A stretch of 64,000 nt of DNA from Desulfuromonadales bacterium (GCA_030145205.1 JAQYVZ010000002.1:124001-188000); one strand, 5' to 3'. Shown: positions 35,227 to 47,066, numbered from the stretch's first letter. Program-made: numbers and translations. Notes: generated by a model from the sequence alone, not told the origin.

Positions 35227-36480
35227 TTACTCGTAACGAAGGGCTTCCGCCGGATCCATTTTCGCAGCGCGCCAGGCCGGATAGATGGTCGCCAGAAGGG
35301 AGATGATCATGGCAACGGCGATGACTGCGAGCACATCACTCGAATTGACGACAGACGGGAAGTGGTCCATGCCGTAAACAGCTTGGTCGAAAATCCTGAC
35401 ACCAAAGGTCCGCTCCAGCCACTTGATCACCGGATCGGCATTTTTCGCCAACAGCAGCCCCAGACCGGTCCCGAACAAGGTCCCAAGAAATCCGACAATC
35501 AACCCTTCCAGGACAAAGATCTGCATAATGCTGCGCGCTGACGCCCCCATGGAGCGCAGAATCGCGATGTCGCGGTGCTTCTCCATGACAACCATGATCA
35601 GAGATGTCGCAATATTGAATGCGGCAACCAGAACGATAATTCCCAAGACAATGAATAGGCCCAACTTCTCCAGGCGCAGCGCCGACAACAAGGCGCCGAA
35701 CATTTCCTCCCAAGAGCGGACAACATAGGGGTAGTCATATTGCTCACGCAGTTGACTGGCAACCGGACTGGCCTGGTCAAAATTATCAACTTCAATCTCG
35801 ATGCCCGACACCGCGCCGGCCATATCAAAAAAGGCCTGAGCTCCGGCCAGGTCGATATAGGCGTAGTAGGTGTCGACAAAACCGCCCCGCTTCTTGAAAA
35901 CACCAACCACCTCAAAAGGCTTCATCTTTGGAATCAGCCCGAACGGGGTGAGGGTAAACATCGGCGGAATCACGTTGATTGAGTCGCCAACCGAGACACC
36001 AAGGGTGGTGGCCGTATCAAGCCCGATAATTACCCCGGGCAGACCTTCCTGCCTGTCAAACAAGAGCTCTTCAGCTGGGCTCTGGTCACGTGTAAACATT
36101 GCCTGCTTGAAGATTTTATTCGTTCGAGCGACCCCCTTCACGTTGACCGCAGCAACATTGCCCTGCGACAACAACATCGCTTCCTTGGTGATATATGGGA
36201 CAGCACTTTGCACATGGGGCGAAAAGGCGCGCACCTCTTCAATCATTTCCTCGTGCTGGTCAAAACCCTCAGCATGCTTCTGAATCAGGACATGTGGTAT
36301 GTTGCCAAGGATCTGCTTGCGGACACCATCGTGGAAGCCGGTCATGACCGCCAGGACGAGAATCAGCGCAGCAACACCCAGAGTCACGCCGGCAATCGAG
36401 ATAAACGAGATTACAGAAATGAAGGTCTGTTTGCGCTTGGCCCGCATGTAGCGGAGGCTGACGAAAAGTTCAAAATTCAT
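35227..36480 (-). CDS. lolC: Lipoprotein-releasing system permease (LolC/E family)
   Basis: A 417-residue MacB/FtsX-type permease: one N-terminal membrane helix (about 22-45), a large periplasmic domain, then three C-terminal helices, with the conserved IAILRSMGASARSIMQIFVLEG loop region contacting LolD (shown here as key residues IAILRSMGAS). Only one permease gene lies beside lolD, so a homodimer, or a second permease elsewhere, is implied. N-terminal FVSLRYMRAKRKQTF is the usual membrane-entry sequence. Confidence 0.93.
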   Translation of the reverse strand: MNFELFVSLRYMRAKRKQTFISVISFISIAGVTLGVAALILVLAVMTGFHDGVRKQILGNIPHVLIQKHAEGFDQHEEMIEEVRAFSPHVQSAVPYITKEAMLLSQGNVAAVNVKGVARTNKIFKQAMFTRDQSPAEELLFDRQEGLPGVIIGLDTATTLGVSVGDSINVIPPMFTLTPFGLIPKMKPFEVVGVFKKRGGFVDTYYAYIDLAGAQAFFDMAGAVSGIEIEVDNFDQASPVASQLREQYDYPYVVRSWEEMFGALLSALRLEKLGLFIVLGIIVLVAAFNIATSLIMVVMEKHRDIAILRSMGASARSIMQIFVLEGLIVGFLGTLFGTGLGLLLAKNADPVIKWLERTFGVRIFDQAVYGMDHFPSVVNSSDVLAVIAVAMIISLLATIYPAWRAAKMDPAEALRYE

Positions 36481-36504
36481 AATGTCACGCGAAGGCTAAA
36501 CCCT

Positions 36505-37995
36505 TCAGGACCTCACGCTCTCTGGACGAAGTTGCGGAAAAAGGATGACGTCGCGTATTGACGCGGAATTAGTCAGCAGCATGACCAGGCGGTCGATGCC
36601 GATACCCTCACCGGCCGTCGGCGGCAAACCGTATTCAAGGGCGCGGATATAGTCATCATCCATCGCGTGGGCCTCTTCGTCACCTGCTTCCTTCTCGGCG
36701 AGTTGAGCTTCAAAACGCTCACGCTGATCAACCGGGTCGTTGAGCTCGGAAAAGGCGTTCGCCAGCTCACGGCCGACCACAAACAGCTCGAACCGATCAA
36801 CGACCGACGGATCCTGGTCGTTCTTGCGCGACAGCGGGGAGATTTCGGTCGGGTACTGAGTGATGAATGTCGGCTGCCACAATTGAGGCTCGGCAACTTC
36901 ATCAAAAACCTCGGTCAAAAGCTTGCCGTAGCCGATGTTTTTATCCAGCTCCAGGCCGAGCCGTTTAGCATACGCCAACAAGCAATCGCGATCATCCAGG
37001 TCGGTGGCATCAATGTCGCCATACCTGAGAACAGCCTCTTTAACCGTCAGACGCTGCCAGGGGCGGCTGAGGTCAACCTCTTTGTCGCCGTATGCAAACT
37101 TCAGGCTGCCGACAACCTGTTCAGCGACCTGACAGATCATCTCCTCAGTCAGATCCATCATGTCTTCGTAGGTTGCATAAGCCTGGTAAAACTCCATCAT
37201 GGTGAATTCGGGATTGTGCTGAATCGAGATTCCCTCATTTCGGAAATTCCGGTTGATTTCGAACACCCGGTCAAAGCCACCAACGACCAGGCGCTTCAGG
37301 TAGAGTTCCGGAGCAATACGCAGGAACAAGTCCATTTTCAGTGTGTTATGATGCGTCACAAACGGCTTGGCCGTGGCGCCGCCGGCGATCGGCTGCATCA
37401 TCGGGGTTTCCACCTCTAGAAAGCTGCGCGAGGTCATGAACTCACGCATCAGCGTAATAATCTGGCTGCGCATGCGAAACACCTCGCGAACATCCTGATT
37501 GACAATCAGGTCAAGGTAGCGCTGCCGATAACGTGTTTCAACGTCAGTCAGGCCATGCCATTTCTCCGGCAGCGGCAGAACCGACTTGGTCAAAACCCTG
37601 AAGGTTTCAGCACGCAGAGAGAGCTCGCCGGTTTTGGTCCTGAAAGCGGTTCCATTCAGGCCAACGATGTCGCCAACATCCACCTTTGAGAAAAGCCCAA
37701 AGGCTTCATCACCCAACTCTTTCTTGGCAATATAAGCCTGGATACGTCCGGTCCGATCCTGCACCTGAATGAAAGCTGCCTTGCCGAAATCGCGCTTGGC
37801 CATGATCCGACCGGCGATCGCATAACTGGCATCAAGCAATGCGAGCTGCTCGGCATCGTCATCCGCATGCTTCTCATGAATCTCCGCAGCGACGGCATCA
37901 ATCCTAAAATCATTGGCAAAGGGGTTGACCCCCTGGCTGCGTAAATCGTCAATCTTGGCCCGGCGCTGGGCGATCAGGTCATTCTGGTTTTCCAT
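36505..37995 (-). CDS. lysS: Lysyl-tRNA synthetase, class II
   Basis: A 496-residue class II synthetase. N-terminal anticodon-binding OB fold (ISA-type segment [19 protein letters not shown], near 54-72), motif 1 around [17 protein letters not shown], motif 2 [13 protein letters not shown] with [14 protein letters not shown], and motif 3 [14 protein letters not shown]. Length and motifs are standard. It lies between prfB and lolC, a common arrangement in this group. Confidence 0.97.
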   Translation of the reverse strand: MENQNDLIAQRRAKIDDLRSQGVNPFANDFRIDAVAAEIHEKHADDDAEQLALLDASYAIAGRIMAKRDFGKAAFIQVQDRTGRIQAYIAKKELGDEAFGLFSKVDVGDIVGLNGTAFRTKTGELSLRAETFRVLTKSVLPLPEKWHGLTDVETRYRQRYLDLIVNQDVREVFRMRSQIITLMREFMTSRSFLEVETPMMQPIAGGATAKPFVTHHNTLKMDLFLRIAPELYLKRLVVGGFDRVFEINRNFRNEGISIQHNPEFTMMEFYQAYATYEDMMDLTEEMICQVAEQVVGSLKFAYGDKEVDLSRPWQRLTVKEAVLRYGDIDATDLDDRDCLLAYAKRLGLELDKNIGYGKLLTEVFDEVAEPQLWQPTFITQYPTEISPLSRKNDQDPSVVDRFELFVVGRELANAFSELNDPVDQRERFEAQLAEKEAGDEEAHAMDDDYIRALEYGLPPTAGEGIGIDRLVMLLTNSASIRDVILFPQLRPESVRS

Positions 37996-38077
37996 ATAAA
38001 TTCCTCAATCCATTTCAGTGATGTGCCACAATTTCGGGTGACTTCACCGCTTCTTGCACAGCACTCAGGCCTCTTAA

Positions 38078-39167
38078 TCAACTCAACAAATACGCTTCGA
38101 TAAATCCGTCGATATCCCCATCCAGCACCCGATCCGTATTGCCGACCTCATAGCCGGTCCGATGATCCTTCACCATCCTGTAGGGATGCAGGACATAAGA
38201 ACGGATCTGACTGCCCCAGGCGATATCTTTTTTGTCTCCGGCGATGTTCGCTGCCTCTTCTTCCTTCTTCTGCATTTCAACTTCGTAGAGACGCGCCTTC
38301 AGCTGCTTCATGGCAATGTCCCTATTTTTATGTTGAGAGCGCTGGTTCTGGCAGCTCACCACGATACCAGTCGGTAAGTGAGTAATTCTGATAGCGGAAT
38401 CGGTTTTATTGACATGCTGACCACCGGCACCACTGGCGCGATAGGTATCAACCTTCAGATCCTTGTCGACGATCTCGATATCAACATCGTCAGACAATTC
38501 AGGGAAGACAAAAACCGAGCAGAAGGAGGTATGGCGCTTCGCGTTGGCATCAAAGGGAGAAATTCGCACCAGACGGTGAATACCACGTTCCGCCTTGAGG
38601 TAACCGAAAGCGTAGTCGCCATCGACAGCAAAGGTTACCCCCTTGACGCCAGCTTCGTCGCCCGCCTGATATTCAGTAATTTCCGTTTTAAACCCTTTAC
38701 GTTCACACCAGCGCAGGTACATGCGCAACAGCATCTCGGCCCAATCCTGGGCTTCCGTGCCACCGGCACCGGCGTTGATGCTCACGGTCGCGCTGTTTGC
38801 GTCGTGTTCACCAGACAACATCCGAGCAAACTCCATGCGCCCGACCAGTTTTTCCAGTTCAGGCAGCAGGGCTTTCACTTCCGCCAGCGTGTCCTCGTCT
38901 TCACCTTCTTCACCCAATTCCACCAGCACCAGCAGGTCATCATGTTCCTGGCTGGCTCGGTCCCAGTTGGACACCACTTTTTGAAGCAATGTTCGCTCCT
39001 TCAGGATGGTTTGGGCATGTTCATTGTCATTCCAGAAATCAGGTTCGGCAACCTGAGCATCGAGCTCGGATACCCGCTCCCGCTTGGTATCAATGTCAAA
39101 GATACCTCCTCAGCTCAACGAGCTTTTCATCCAGTTTGGCCAGGGCTTCTTTTTCTTCGCGAAACAT
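38078..39167 (-). CDS. prfB: Peptide chain release factor 2, expressed by +1 programmed frameshift
   Basis: Encoded in two frames. The first, from the ATG at 39167 (MFREEKEALAKLDEKLVEL), ends at TGA (39098-39096). The second continues from DIDTKRERVSEL to the stop at 38078. Together they give an RF2 of about 362 residues. The release motif reads GAGGQHVNK (GGQ), and the stop-codon recognition region lies in the middle domain. RF2 reads UGA, so the frameshift is autoregulatory. Confidence 0.96.
39096..39110 (-). promoter_or_regulatory. RF2 programmed +1 frameshift site
   Basis: On the minus strand the sequence reads AGGAGGTATCTTTGAC: an internal Shine-Dalgarno-like AGGAGG, 3 bases, then CTT TGA C. 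This is the canonical RF2 layout in which low RF2 lets the ribosome slip +1 at CUU-U. The common form has AGGGGG; the anti-SD match here is at least as strong. Confidence 0.93.
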
Positions 39168-39306
39168 CCGCAATCTCCTCAGATAAAGTTCAAGCGGGTG
39201 ATTATACCGATTGTCGTACTGATAAACAAGGATGAACTGTGAATTTACGCCCCGTTGACTGCTCAAGTCCAAAAGACAAAAGAGTTATAAAGTCAGCAAC
39301 TTAAAG

Positions 39307-40827
39307 TCAGTTTGGAGTTGGGCGCCCAGGCCTGGTTTGAAACAACCACAGAATGCTGATGAACAGGAAGATGGCGGGAAACAGATTCCCCGCCCTGGCG
39401 TACCAACCGGGCTCGGCGCCGAAACCGACCTTTGAGACCAGATATGCCCTCTCGAAAAGGGAACTGGGATGCAGAATCTGCCCGGATGGGGTTACAAACG
39501 CAGAAATCCCGGTGTTTGCAGCCCGGGCAATCCAGACGCGGTTTTCGATGGCCCGGAAGCGGACCATGGCCAGATGCTGGGCCGGCGCCGAAGACCGTCC
39601 AAACCAGGCATCGTTGGTGATATTGATCAGCAGATCGCTGCCATCTTTGACAAAACGCTGGGCCAGTTCCGGGAAAATAGCCTCATAGCAGACCAGGACG
39701 CCGAGTTGCTGATCGGCCATCTCCAATGAAGTTACCTCACCGGGAGAAAAATCGCCGATACCAACAACAAGCTTATTAATAAAAGGCAGCAGGGCACTCA
39801 TCGGAACATATTCCCCGAAGGGGACCAAATGGATCTTATCGCTGCGACCGGCAACCTCCCCGCTCGGTGAAAGCAAAAAAGCGCTGTTCAGAAAAGAACG
39901 GTTGCCGTCACCTCCCTGGTAGGCAGGACTGCCAAATAGCAGATAACTGTCCAACTGGCGTGGCAACGCGTGGACTTTTCCGGCCAGCGGGCCGCCATTT
40001 TGAAAGTAGAAAGGCGTCGCCGCCTCAGGCCAGATCACCAGGTCGGTCGCTGTCTGAGTATCGGCTTGCAGAGACAACTGCCGATAGGTTGCAATGGAGC
40101 TTTCCAGATAAGCCGGGTTCCACTTGATCGACTGATCAATATTCCCCTGGATAACAGCGACGGTCGCCTGCGCCTCGCGCTCATCGAGAGGCTGTTCGAG
40201 ACGGAAGATGCCGTAGCCAGCATTCAGAACCAGCAGGCAGACCATGATCAGAACAGCACCATAGGGCAACCGGCGCGACTCCCGCAACGCCAGGACACCT
40301 TCGGCGACAACGGCATTGGTGAATAGGACCAAGTAGCTCAATCCGTACACACCAAAGAGGTCCGCCGACTGAATCATCTGCAGGTTTTGCTGTGAATACC
40401 CAACGGTTGCCCAAGGAAATCCGGTCAGCAGGAAAGCCCGCACAAACTCGAGTCCAACCCAGATGACCGGCAGAGTCAGAGCGAACGAAAGGCCTTTGAC
40501 CCGTTTGAGACGACAGGCAAGCCAGACAGCTGTTCCGAAATAGAGTGACAGATAGGCAACCAGCAGCAGGTAGGCGGCGACGGACAGGGCCATTGACAGA
40601 CCACCGTAAGTGGTCATCACGATATTCAGCCAATAAAGAACGATCGCAAAAAAAACGAAGCCGGCCAGACAGCCTTTTTTAAAGGGATGTTCCTCGCTCG
40701 TCGCGAGAAGCGGAACCAGGGCGACCCAGGCTAGAATAGCATAGGCCGGAGTCGGAAAAGAGAGTGCCAGCAGTAATCCCGAACAGGCTGCGGCGAGAAA
40801 ACCGTTAATCGGCCAGTGCCGCTGCAT
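39307..40827 (-). CDS. lnt: Apolipoprotein N-acyltransferase
   Basis: A 506-residue Lnt. The first about 210 residues form several membrane helices, followed by a nitrilase domain with the catalytic triad visible: Glu in DLVIWPEAATPFY, Lys in SDKIHLVPFGEYVP and Cys in GVLVCYEAIFPELAQ; a final helix (FPAIFLFISILWLF) anchors the C-terminus. It adds the third acyl chain to lipoproteins before Lol sorting. It lies 3 bases after the CorC gene. Confidence 0.95.
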   Translation of the reverse strand: MQRHWPINGFLAAACSGLLLALSFPTPAYAILAWVALVPLLATSEEHPFKKGCLAGFVFFAIVLYWLNIVMTTYGGLSMALSVAAYLLLVAYLSLYFGTAVWLACRLKRVKGLSFALTLPVIWVGLEFVRAFLLTGFPWATVGYSQQNLQMIQSADLFGVYGLSYLVLFTNAVVAEGVLALRESRRLPYGAVLIMVCLLVLNAGYGIFRLEQPLDEREAQATVAVIQGNIDQSIKWNPAYLESSIATYRQLSLQADTQTATDLVIWPEAATPFYFQNGGPLAGKVHALPRQLDSYLLFGSPAYQGGDGNRSFLNSAFLLSPSGEVAGRSDKIHLVPFGEYVPMSALLPFINKLVVGIGDFSPGEVTSLEMADQQLGVLVCYEAIFPELAQRFVKDGSDLLINITNDAWFGRSSAPAQHLAMVRFRAIENRVWIARAANTGISAFVTPSGQILHPSSLFERAYLVSKVGFGAEPGWYARAGNLFPAIFLFISILWLFQTRPGRPTPN

Positions 40828-40830
40828 CGT

Positions 40831-41685
40831 TTAACGCACTCCTGAATCTGCAGCAACACCCCGGTCTCGCCAGACCTGCACCTTGCTGATACGTCGCTCA
40901 TCAGACTCAACAACCAGCAGTTTCAGGCCATCAGCGCAGGTCTGTTCCCCCGGTGCCGGTACGCTGCCGATCAGGTGGAACAGGTACCCACCCACCGTAT
41001 CGAATTTATCCCGAGGGATTTCGAGGTTAAAGTGCTCTTCCAGTTCTTCAACGTTGGCGCGTGCATCAATCAGAACAGAACCGTCCTCCTGAGGCTCAAG
41101 CAGATCGGTCTCGACATCGTATTCATCACGAATTTCACCGACAATTTCCTCGAGCAGATCTTCGATCGTTATCAATCCGGAAGTTCCGCCGTATTCGTCG
41201 ACCACAATTGCAATATGCACCCGCTCGGAGCGAAACATATCCAGTAAAGCATCGAGCCGGTTGGTCTCAGGGATGAAATAAGGGCTGCGCATCACATCCT
41301 GTAACGCCAGATCCCGGCAGTCGGAGCCCCAGTAGCGCAGCAGATCCTTGGCATAAACCACGCCGAGAATACGGTCCGGCGACCCTTCAAAAATCGGCAC
41401 CCGTGAATGACCGGTGTCCAGGATTCTGGCACGCAGTTCGTCCAAACTGGCGTCGACTGGGCAGCAGATCATATTAGTCCTCGGCACCATGACTTCGCGG
41501 ACAATCGTATCTCCGAACTCGAAGATCGACTGCAACATGTCGCCTTCGGTTTCAGTGAGCAGGCCCTCTTCCTCAGAGCTGTCAATTGCCTCCAAAAGCT
41601 CCTTTTCGGTCAAGGCCCGTCGCTGCCTGGTCAAGGCGCGCTTGATGCGACTGAATAAGGTTTCGGATTGATGCGGTTCGTCCAA
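40831..41685 (-). CDS. corC: CBS-domain CorC/HlyC family protein
   Basis: A 284-residue soluble protein: N-terminal region ([16 protein letters not shown]), a CBS pair ([43 protein letters not shown], then [28 protein letters not shown] shown by key residues DEYGGT) and a C-terminal CorC_HlyC domain. Such YbeX-type proteins are linked to ribosome maturation and Mg/Co efflux; ybeY, phoH and lnt are its usual partners, as here. Confidence 0.92.
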   Translation of the reverse strand: MDEPHQSETLFSRIKRALTRQRRALTEKELLEAIDSSEEEGLLTETEGDMLQSIFEFGDTIVREVMVPRTNMICCPVDASLDELRARILDTGHSRVPIFEGSPDRILGVVYAKDLLRYWGSDCRDLALQDVMRSPYFIPETNRLDALLDMFRSERVHIAIVVDEYGGTSGLITIEDLLEEIVGEIRDEYDVETDLLEPQEDGSVLIDARANVEELEEHFNLEIPRDKFDTVGGYLFHLIGSVPAPGEQTCADGLKLLVVESDERRISKVQVWRDRGVAADSGVR

Positions 41686-41712
41686 GATATCTATCCTCTT
41701 CTCTGAGTTCCG

Positions 41713-42174
41713 TTAATCACATGCTAGTTCAAAGGTGTTGTACAGGATGGTAAAGACCTCCTGCTCCCGCGCTTCCATACGCTGCGCTTCGGCAAGACTA
41801 CCACGCTCATGGTCGTAACCGAGCAGATGCAGAGTCCCATGCAACAGCAGGAAATAAAGTTCGCTTTCAAAGCTCCGTCCCACCTCTGCGGCGTCCCGCA
41901 TGGCGGTTTCCGCCGAAATGACCACATCACCGAGCAGATCTGGCTGGACACCGGCCCCCTCTCCTTCCTGCATGGCGAACGAAATCACATTGGTCGGTTT
42001 GTCGCGCTGCAGGTAGTCACGGTTGATCATCTGAATCTGCGCGTCATCCACAACCAGAATCGACAACTGCGCATCAGGACATCCCGAGACGCTTAAGATC
42101 TTCTGCGCTGCCTTGCGGAGGGGTATCTTTCTGATCTTTAGTTTCCTTTGCCGGTTTTCTATCGTGATCTTCAT
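41713..42174 (-). CDS. ybeY: Endoribonuclease YbeY (rRNA maturation factor)
   Basis: 153 residues from the ATG at 42174 (MKITIENRQRKLKI). Visible: INRDYLQRDKPTNVISFAM, LGDVVISAETA and the metal motif LLLHGTLHLLGYDHE (H3 zinc site). A longer ORF begins at 42255 but would be non-native. The start lies 101 bases inside the upstream HD-phosphodiesterase gene, an unusually long same-strand overlap in another frame. YbeY is needed for 16S rRNA 3' processing and ribosome quality control. Confidence 0.92.
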   Translation of the reverse strand: MKITIENRQRKLKIRKIPLRKAAQKILSVSGCPDAQLSILVVDDAQIQMINRDYLQRDKPTNVISFAMQEGEGAGVQPDLLGDVVISAETAMRDAAEVGRSFESELYFLLLHGTLHLLGYDHERGSLAEAQRMEAREQEVFTILYNTFELACD

Positions 42175-44452
42175 CGACTTTTCCTGTCGCCTTGTCTGCA
42201 GAACGCTCCTTCGATACGGGCTCGGGGTAATCGACCCGGTGGTGAAAGGTCCCACTCAAAATAAGGTTAAAACTCTTCGCGATATTGTGAAGATTCTTCA
42301 GGGTCAGTTCACACTCATCGAGCTGACCGTCAATAAAGATCTTGTTGATGATTTTCTGCACCATACCCTGGATACGGGCCGGAGTCGGATCAACAAGAGT
42401 CCGGCCGGCAGCTTCGACTGCATCCGCCAGCATAATCAGCGCCGCTTCCCGCGTCTGGGGTTTGGGGCCAAGGTAGCGGTAATCGCTCTCTTTGGCCTGC
42501 TGAACATCCGGATCTTCGCTGTTCTTCGCTTTTTCGTAGAAAAATTTCATCAGGCTGGTGCCATGATGCTGCTGGATGATATCGACGAGTCTCTGCCCCA
42601 AACGTGCATCCCGTGCCATATCGACACCATCCTTGACGTGCGCCTGCAGAATCAGAGCGCTCATCGACGGGGCGAGTTTGTCATGGCGGTTCTCATGCGT
42701 CGAAATATTTTCGACAAAATAGAGCGGTTTTCTGATCTTACCGATATCGTGATAATAAGCCGCAACTCGAGCCAGGAGGGGGTTGGCTCCAATGGTTTCC
42801 GCTGCAGACTCAGCCAGGTTACCGACCACGATGGAGTGATGGTAGGTGCCGGGCGCATGGATCATCAGATCACGCAGCAACGGGTTGTTCATGTTGGCGA
42901 GTTCCAGCAGTTTAACGTTGGTCGTATAGCAGAAAATCGATTCCACCAACGGCACGAGACCGGTGACGATCACAGCGACCGTTACGCCACCGACGGCGCC
43001 GAACCCGAGTTTGTACAGCAACTGCAGGTCGAAAGGCTTGGTCGTCAACAGGTGCAGACCAAAGATAATCAGGATATTGAACAACGACAGACGGAACCCG
43101 GCCCGAAACAGTGATGAACGCTCTGTCACCTGGCGGACCCAATGCGCAGCGCCCAGGCTGCTCAAAAAAGCGAACACGAAGATGACAAAACTATTACCGA
43201 ACAGCAGGCCCGCCAGGATCGCGGAAATGGCTGCAAAAACCAGCGCCACCTCAGAATTGAGAACAATCCGCACCAGCATGGTGCCGACAGCAAAAGGCAG
43301 AACATAATAATAGGCGGTATGCTCAACATATGGGAAAGCGCTGCCGAGAGCCGAGGCGATAAAGATCCCAATCTTGAGCAGCAGAACCGACAGAATCAGA
43401 ATCGTCATCATAAACGTCAAGTCGCGGTTCTCGGTCCGGTACTTGCGGATATTGCGCCATGCGAAACGGTGGCCAATAAAAATCAGTAAAATACTACTCA
43501 ACAGCAGACCAGCGGCATTGCGCCATAAGGTCCAGGTTCCGCGGCCCTCCTCCATGGCGGAGATTTTCACGAGATGCTCCGGGGTGATCCGGTCGCCTTC
43601 CCGGACAATCATCTCTCCTTTCTTGATCTGCAGCAAGACTGGCTGGGCGCTCGCCCGGGCAAGCTCTTTGCGATGCTCGTATTCATTCTGGTTAAACGAG
43701 ATATTCGGACGCAGGAATTTTGGCAGAAGCTCTTGAAAGACCTTCTGATGAGGCGACTCAAGAGAGCTCGTCTGAAGTTCCGCCGTCAGGGACTGCTGCA
43801 AGGTGTCCAGACCGACTACCGGCGCGGAACCGTCGTCAAGTGAGTCCTGCTGTGTATCGAGGTTCCGGAAAACAACGCCACGTGCCCGATCCGATTCGAA
43901 CAACCCGAGATTGGCGACCACTTTCTGGCGGTAAGAGCGGGCAACCATCTGCCGGACTTGCTGGAGTGCGGCCCCATTTTCCGCCAGCGACAGGAATGCC
44001 TGCCAGTCAAGCGTGTCGAGTACCGTACCCAGATTCGCCTGGGCGCTCTCCCGGATTTCTTCAATGCTGCTGTTGCGCATCAGTTCGGGATCAATTTGCG
44101 TAAATACACCTAACAGCTGATCAGAGACCGTCACACTGGCTGTAGGATCGAAATCATACAGCACCGGCACAGCATTCTCCGCTTCAAGCCGTTTTTCCGC
44201 AGTCAACTTTTCATCGGGGAACAAGGTGTCGCGCGAAGCCTTGATATCCCGCCGGGCGACATCGCCGGGGGCATAATCGATGCGGGTCAAAACACCTTTT
44301 GGGACAATAATAAACACCAGAAGGCAGACCAGCAGAATCATCAGGCACACCCGCTGCTGTCGCGGTGTAACGCCAAGGCGCTCTAACGCGGGAGACAGGG
44401 AAAAGCGACTGCAGGAAGTGCCGTCTGACTTCTTTTCAGATTTTGTCATCAT
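42074..44452 (-). CDS. 7TM receptor HD-domain phosphohydrolase (PgpH/YqfF type)
   Basis: A 792-residue protein: one membrane helix (about 36-52), a large extracytoplasmic 7TMR-HDED-type domain (about 60-315), seven membrane segments (about 320-535), then an HD domain with MIHAPGTYHHSIVVGNLAE and RVAAYYHDIGKIRKPLYF (HD pair), and EAALIMLADAVEAAGRTL. The PgpH family hydrolyses c-di-AMP in Gram-positives; whether this one acts on c-di-AMP or another dinucleotide is not visible. The C-terminal about 40 residues are low complexity, Lys/Asp-rich, and overlap ybeY. Confidence 0.88.
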   Translation of the reverse strand: MMTKSEKKSDGTSCSRFSLSPALERLGVTPRQQRVCLMILLVCLLVFIIVPKGVLTRIDYAPGDVARRDIKASRDTLFPDEKLTAEKRLEAENAVPVLYDFDPTASVTVSDQLLGVFTQIDPELMRNSSIEEIRESAQANLGTVLDTLDWQAFLSLAENGAALQQVRQMVARSYRQKVVANLGLFESDRARGVVFRNLDTQQDSLDDGSAPVVGLDTLQQSLTAELQTSSLESPHQKVFQELLPKFLRPNISFNQNEYEHRKELARASAQPVLLQIKKGEMIVREGDRITPEHLVKISAMEEGRGTWTLWRNAAGLLLSSILLIFIGHRFAWRNIRKYRTENRDLTFMMTILILSVLLLKIGIFIASALGSAFPYVEHTAYYYVLPFAVGTMLVRIVLNSEVALVFAAISAILAGLLFGNSFVIFVFAFLSSLGAAHWVRQVTERSSLFRAGFRLSLFNILIIFGLHLLTTKPFDLQLLYKLGFGAVGGVTVAVIVTGLVPLVESIFCYTTNVKLLELANMNNPLLRDLMIHAPGTYHHSIVVGNLAESAAETIGANPLLARVAAYYHDIGKIRKPLYFVENISTHENRHDKLAPSMSALILQAHVKDGVDMARDARLGQRLVDIIQQHHGTSLMKFFYEKAKNSEDPDVQQAKESDYRYLGPKPQTREAALIMLADAVEAAGRTLVDPTPARIQGMVQKIINKIFIDGQLDECELTLKNLHNIAKSFNLILSGTFHHRVDYPEPVSKERSADKATGKVDEDHDRKPAKETKDQKDTPPQGSAEDLKRLGMS

Positions 44453-45405
44453 GCGGTTTCGTATGCCTTGACGATCGCCTGAACGATCGGGTGACGGACA
44501 ACGTCCAGATCCGTGAAGCGGGTAAACGCAATCCGCTTGACCTGCTTCAGGACGTGAGTCGCCTGAACCAGTCCCGACTCCTTCCCGGACGGCAAATCGA
44601 TCTGGGTAATATCACCAGTTACGACAGCACGGCTGCCAAAACCGAGACGCGTCAGGAACATCTTCATCTGTTCCGTTGTGGTATTCTGGGCTTCATCAAG
44701 AATCACAAAGGCATCATTAAGGGTGCGACCGCGCATAAATGCCAGCGGCGCAACTTCAATGACGCCATGATCGATCAAGGTCTGGCCACGATCAAAATCA
44801 ATCAGATCATACAAGGCATCATAAAGCGGACGCAGGTATGGGTTGACTTTTTCAGCAATGTCACCGGGCAGAAACCCGAGCTTCTCGCCTGCTTCGACGG
44901 CGGGCCGAACCAACAGAATCCGGCTGACTTCCTTTTTCTGAAGGCAGGCAACGGCCATCGCCATGGCCAGGTAGGTCTTGCCGGTCCCGGCAGGGCCGAC
45001 CCCGAACACCACGTCGTTGGAGCGCATGGCTTCAACGTAGGCCTTCTGGGCAAGAGTCTTGGGAGCGATCGACTTGTTGCGGGAAGAAGTAACGACCGTG
45101 TCAAGGAAGATGTCAGCCAGATTCGCGTTGACATCGACGCGCAGAATACGTTCCGCGTATTCAATATCCGCTTGTCGTACGGCAAAGCCCTTCTGCAGTA
45201 ACTCGGACAAGCCCTCCAGCAGCGCGACAACGAAACGAATCTGCGCTTCACTGCCCTCGAGAAAAACGGTCGTCCCCTTGGAACTGGCACGAATCCCGGT
45301 CAGGCGCTCAATCTGCCGCAGATGTCTGTTCTGTTGACCAAACAGGGCCGGAGTAAGCTGCGCATCGGCGGGCACGAATTCGTGCCTATGAAAACTCTCG
45401 TCCAA
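44449..45405 (-). CDS. ybeZ: PhoH-family ATPase (PhoL/YbeZ)
   Basis: A 318-residue PhoH protein with an N-terminal KH-like part (RQIERLTGIRASSKG) and a P-loop domain: VFGVGPAGTGKTYLAMAMA (near 138-156), LVRPAVEAGEKLGFLPGD, and Walker B FVILDEAQNTT. Partner of YbeY in RNA processing. Start is TTG at 45405 preceded by AAGGGG; it overlaps the next gene by 4 bases and begins the long minus-strand run. Confidence 0.92.
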   Translation of the reverse strand: MDESFHRHEFVPADAQLTPALFGQQNRHLRQIERLTGIRASSKGTTVFLEGSEAQIRFVVALLEGLSELLQKGFAVRQADIEYAERILRVDVNANLADIFLDTVVTSSRNKSIAPKTLAQKAYVEAMRSNDVVFGVGPAGTGKTYLAMAMAVACLQKKEVSRILLVRPAVEAGEKLGFLPGDIAEKVNPYLRPLYDALYDLIDFDRGQTLIDHGVIEVAPLAFMRGRTLNDAFVILDEAQNTTTEQMKMFLTRLGFGSRAVVTGDITQIDLPSGKESGLVQATHVLKQVKRIAFTRFTDLDVVRHPIVQAIVKAYETA

Positions 45406-45531
45406 ACGATCCCCTTGATACGAGGTTAAAAGTCAGGTTTGCGAAAGACAGACTGGAAAGATAGCATTAAGGTGAAGATGAAATCAATCATGTCTCCATC
45501 AAAGGGGGATTTTACACCATGAGAAAAGGGG

Positions 45532-45559
45532 TTTCAATTCTCAATCATTATGCTATAAA
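45532..45559 (+). promoter_or_regulatory. Predicted promoter of eno
   Basis: TTTCAA (45532-45537), 16-base spacer, TATAAA (45554-45559), giving a leader of about 50 bases before the eno ATG, with AGGGG 7 bases ahead of the start. The intergenic stretch is 213 bases and must also serve the divergent phoH-type gene. Confidence 0.45.
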
Positions 45560-45582
45560 AGAAGCCACTTCAGCACCCATAA

Positions 45583-46902
<1,320 letters not shown>

Positions 46903-46923
46903 GATGCCTTCATAAACCAGCAG

Positions 46924-46957
46924 AAAACGCCTGGAGCAGATGCTTCAGGCGTTTTTT
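46924..46957 (+). terminator. Rho-independent terminator after eno
   Basis: AACGCCTG (46926-46933) pairs with CAGGCGTT (46946-46953), then a T-run to 46957. A preceding A-run could also let it work on the minus strand. Confidence 0.9.
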
Positions 46958-46985
46958 ATGTACAACGGCAAAGTCTGTACGAAAC

Positions 46986-47016
46986 AAAACGCCCCGGAAA
47001 ATCTCCGGGGCGTTTT
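46986..47016. terminator. Second, bidirectional hairpin terminator
   Basis: AACGCCCCGGA (from 46988) pairs with TCCGGGGCGTT (47004-47014), with A-run upstream and T-run downstream. It backs up eno termination and can end the minus-strand small gene that follows. Confidence 0.88.
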
Positions 47017-47066
47017 AGTATCATTTACATTCTGCGAGTGCTCCCGTCGGGGGAGCCTTGATCGGA

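Noticed and set aside
38378-39235. 285-codon plus-strand frame over prfB
   Set aside because: It covers the prfB frameshift region, which is fully explained by RF2 on the minus strand.
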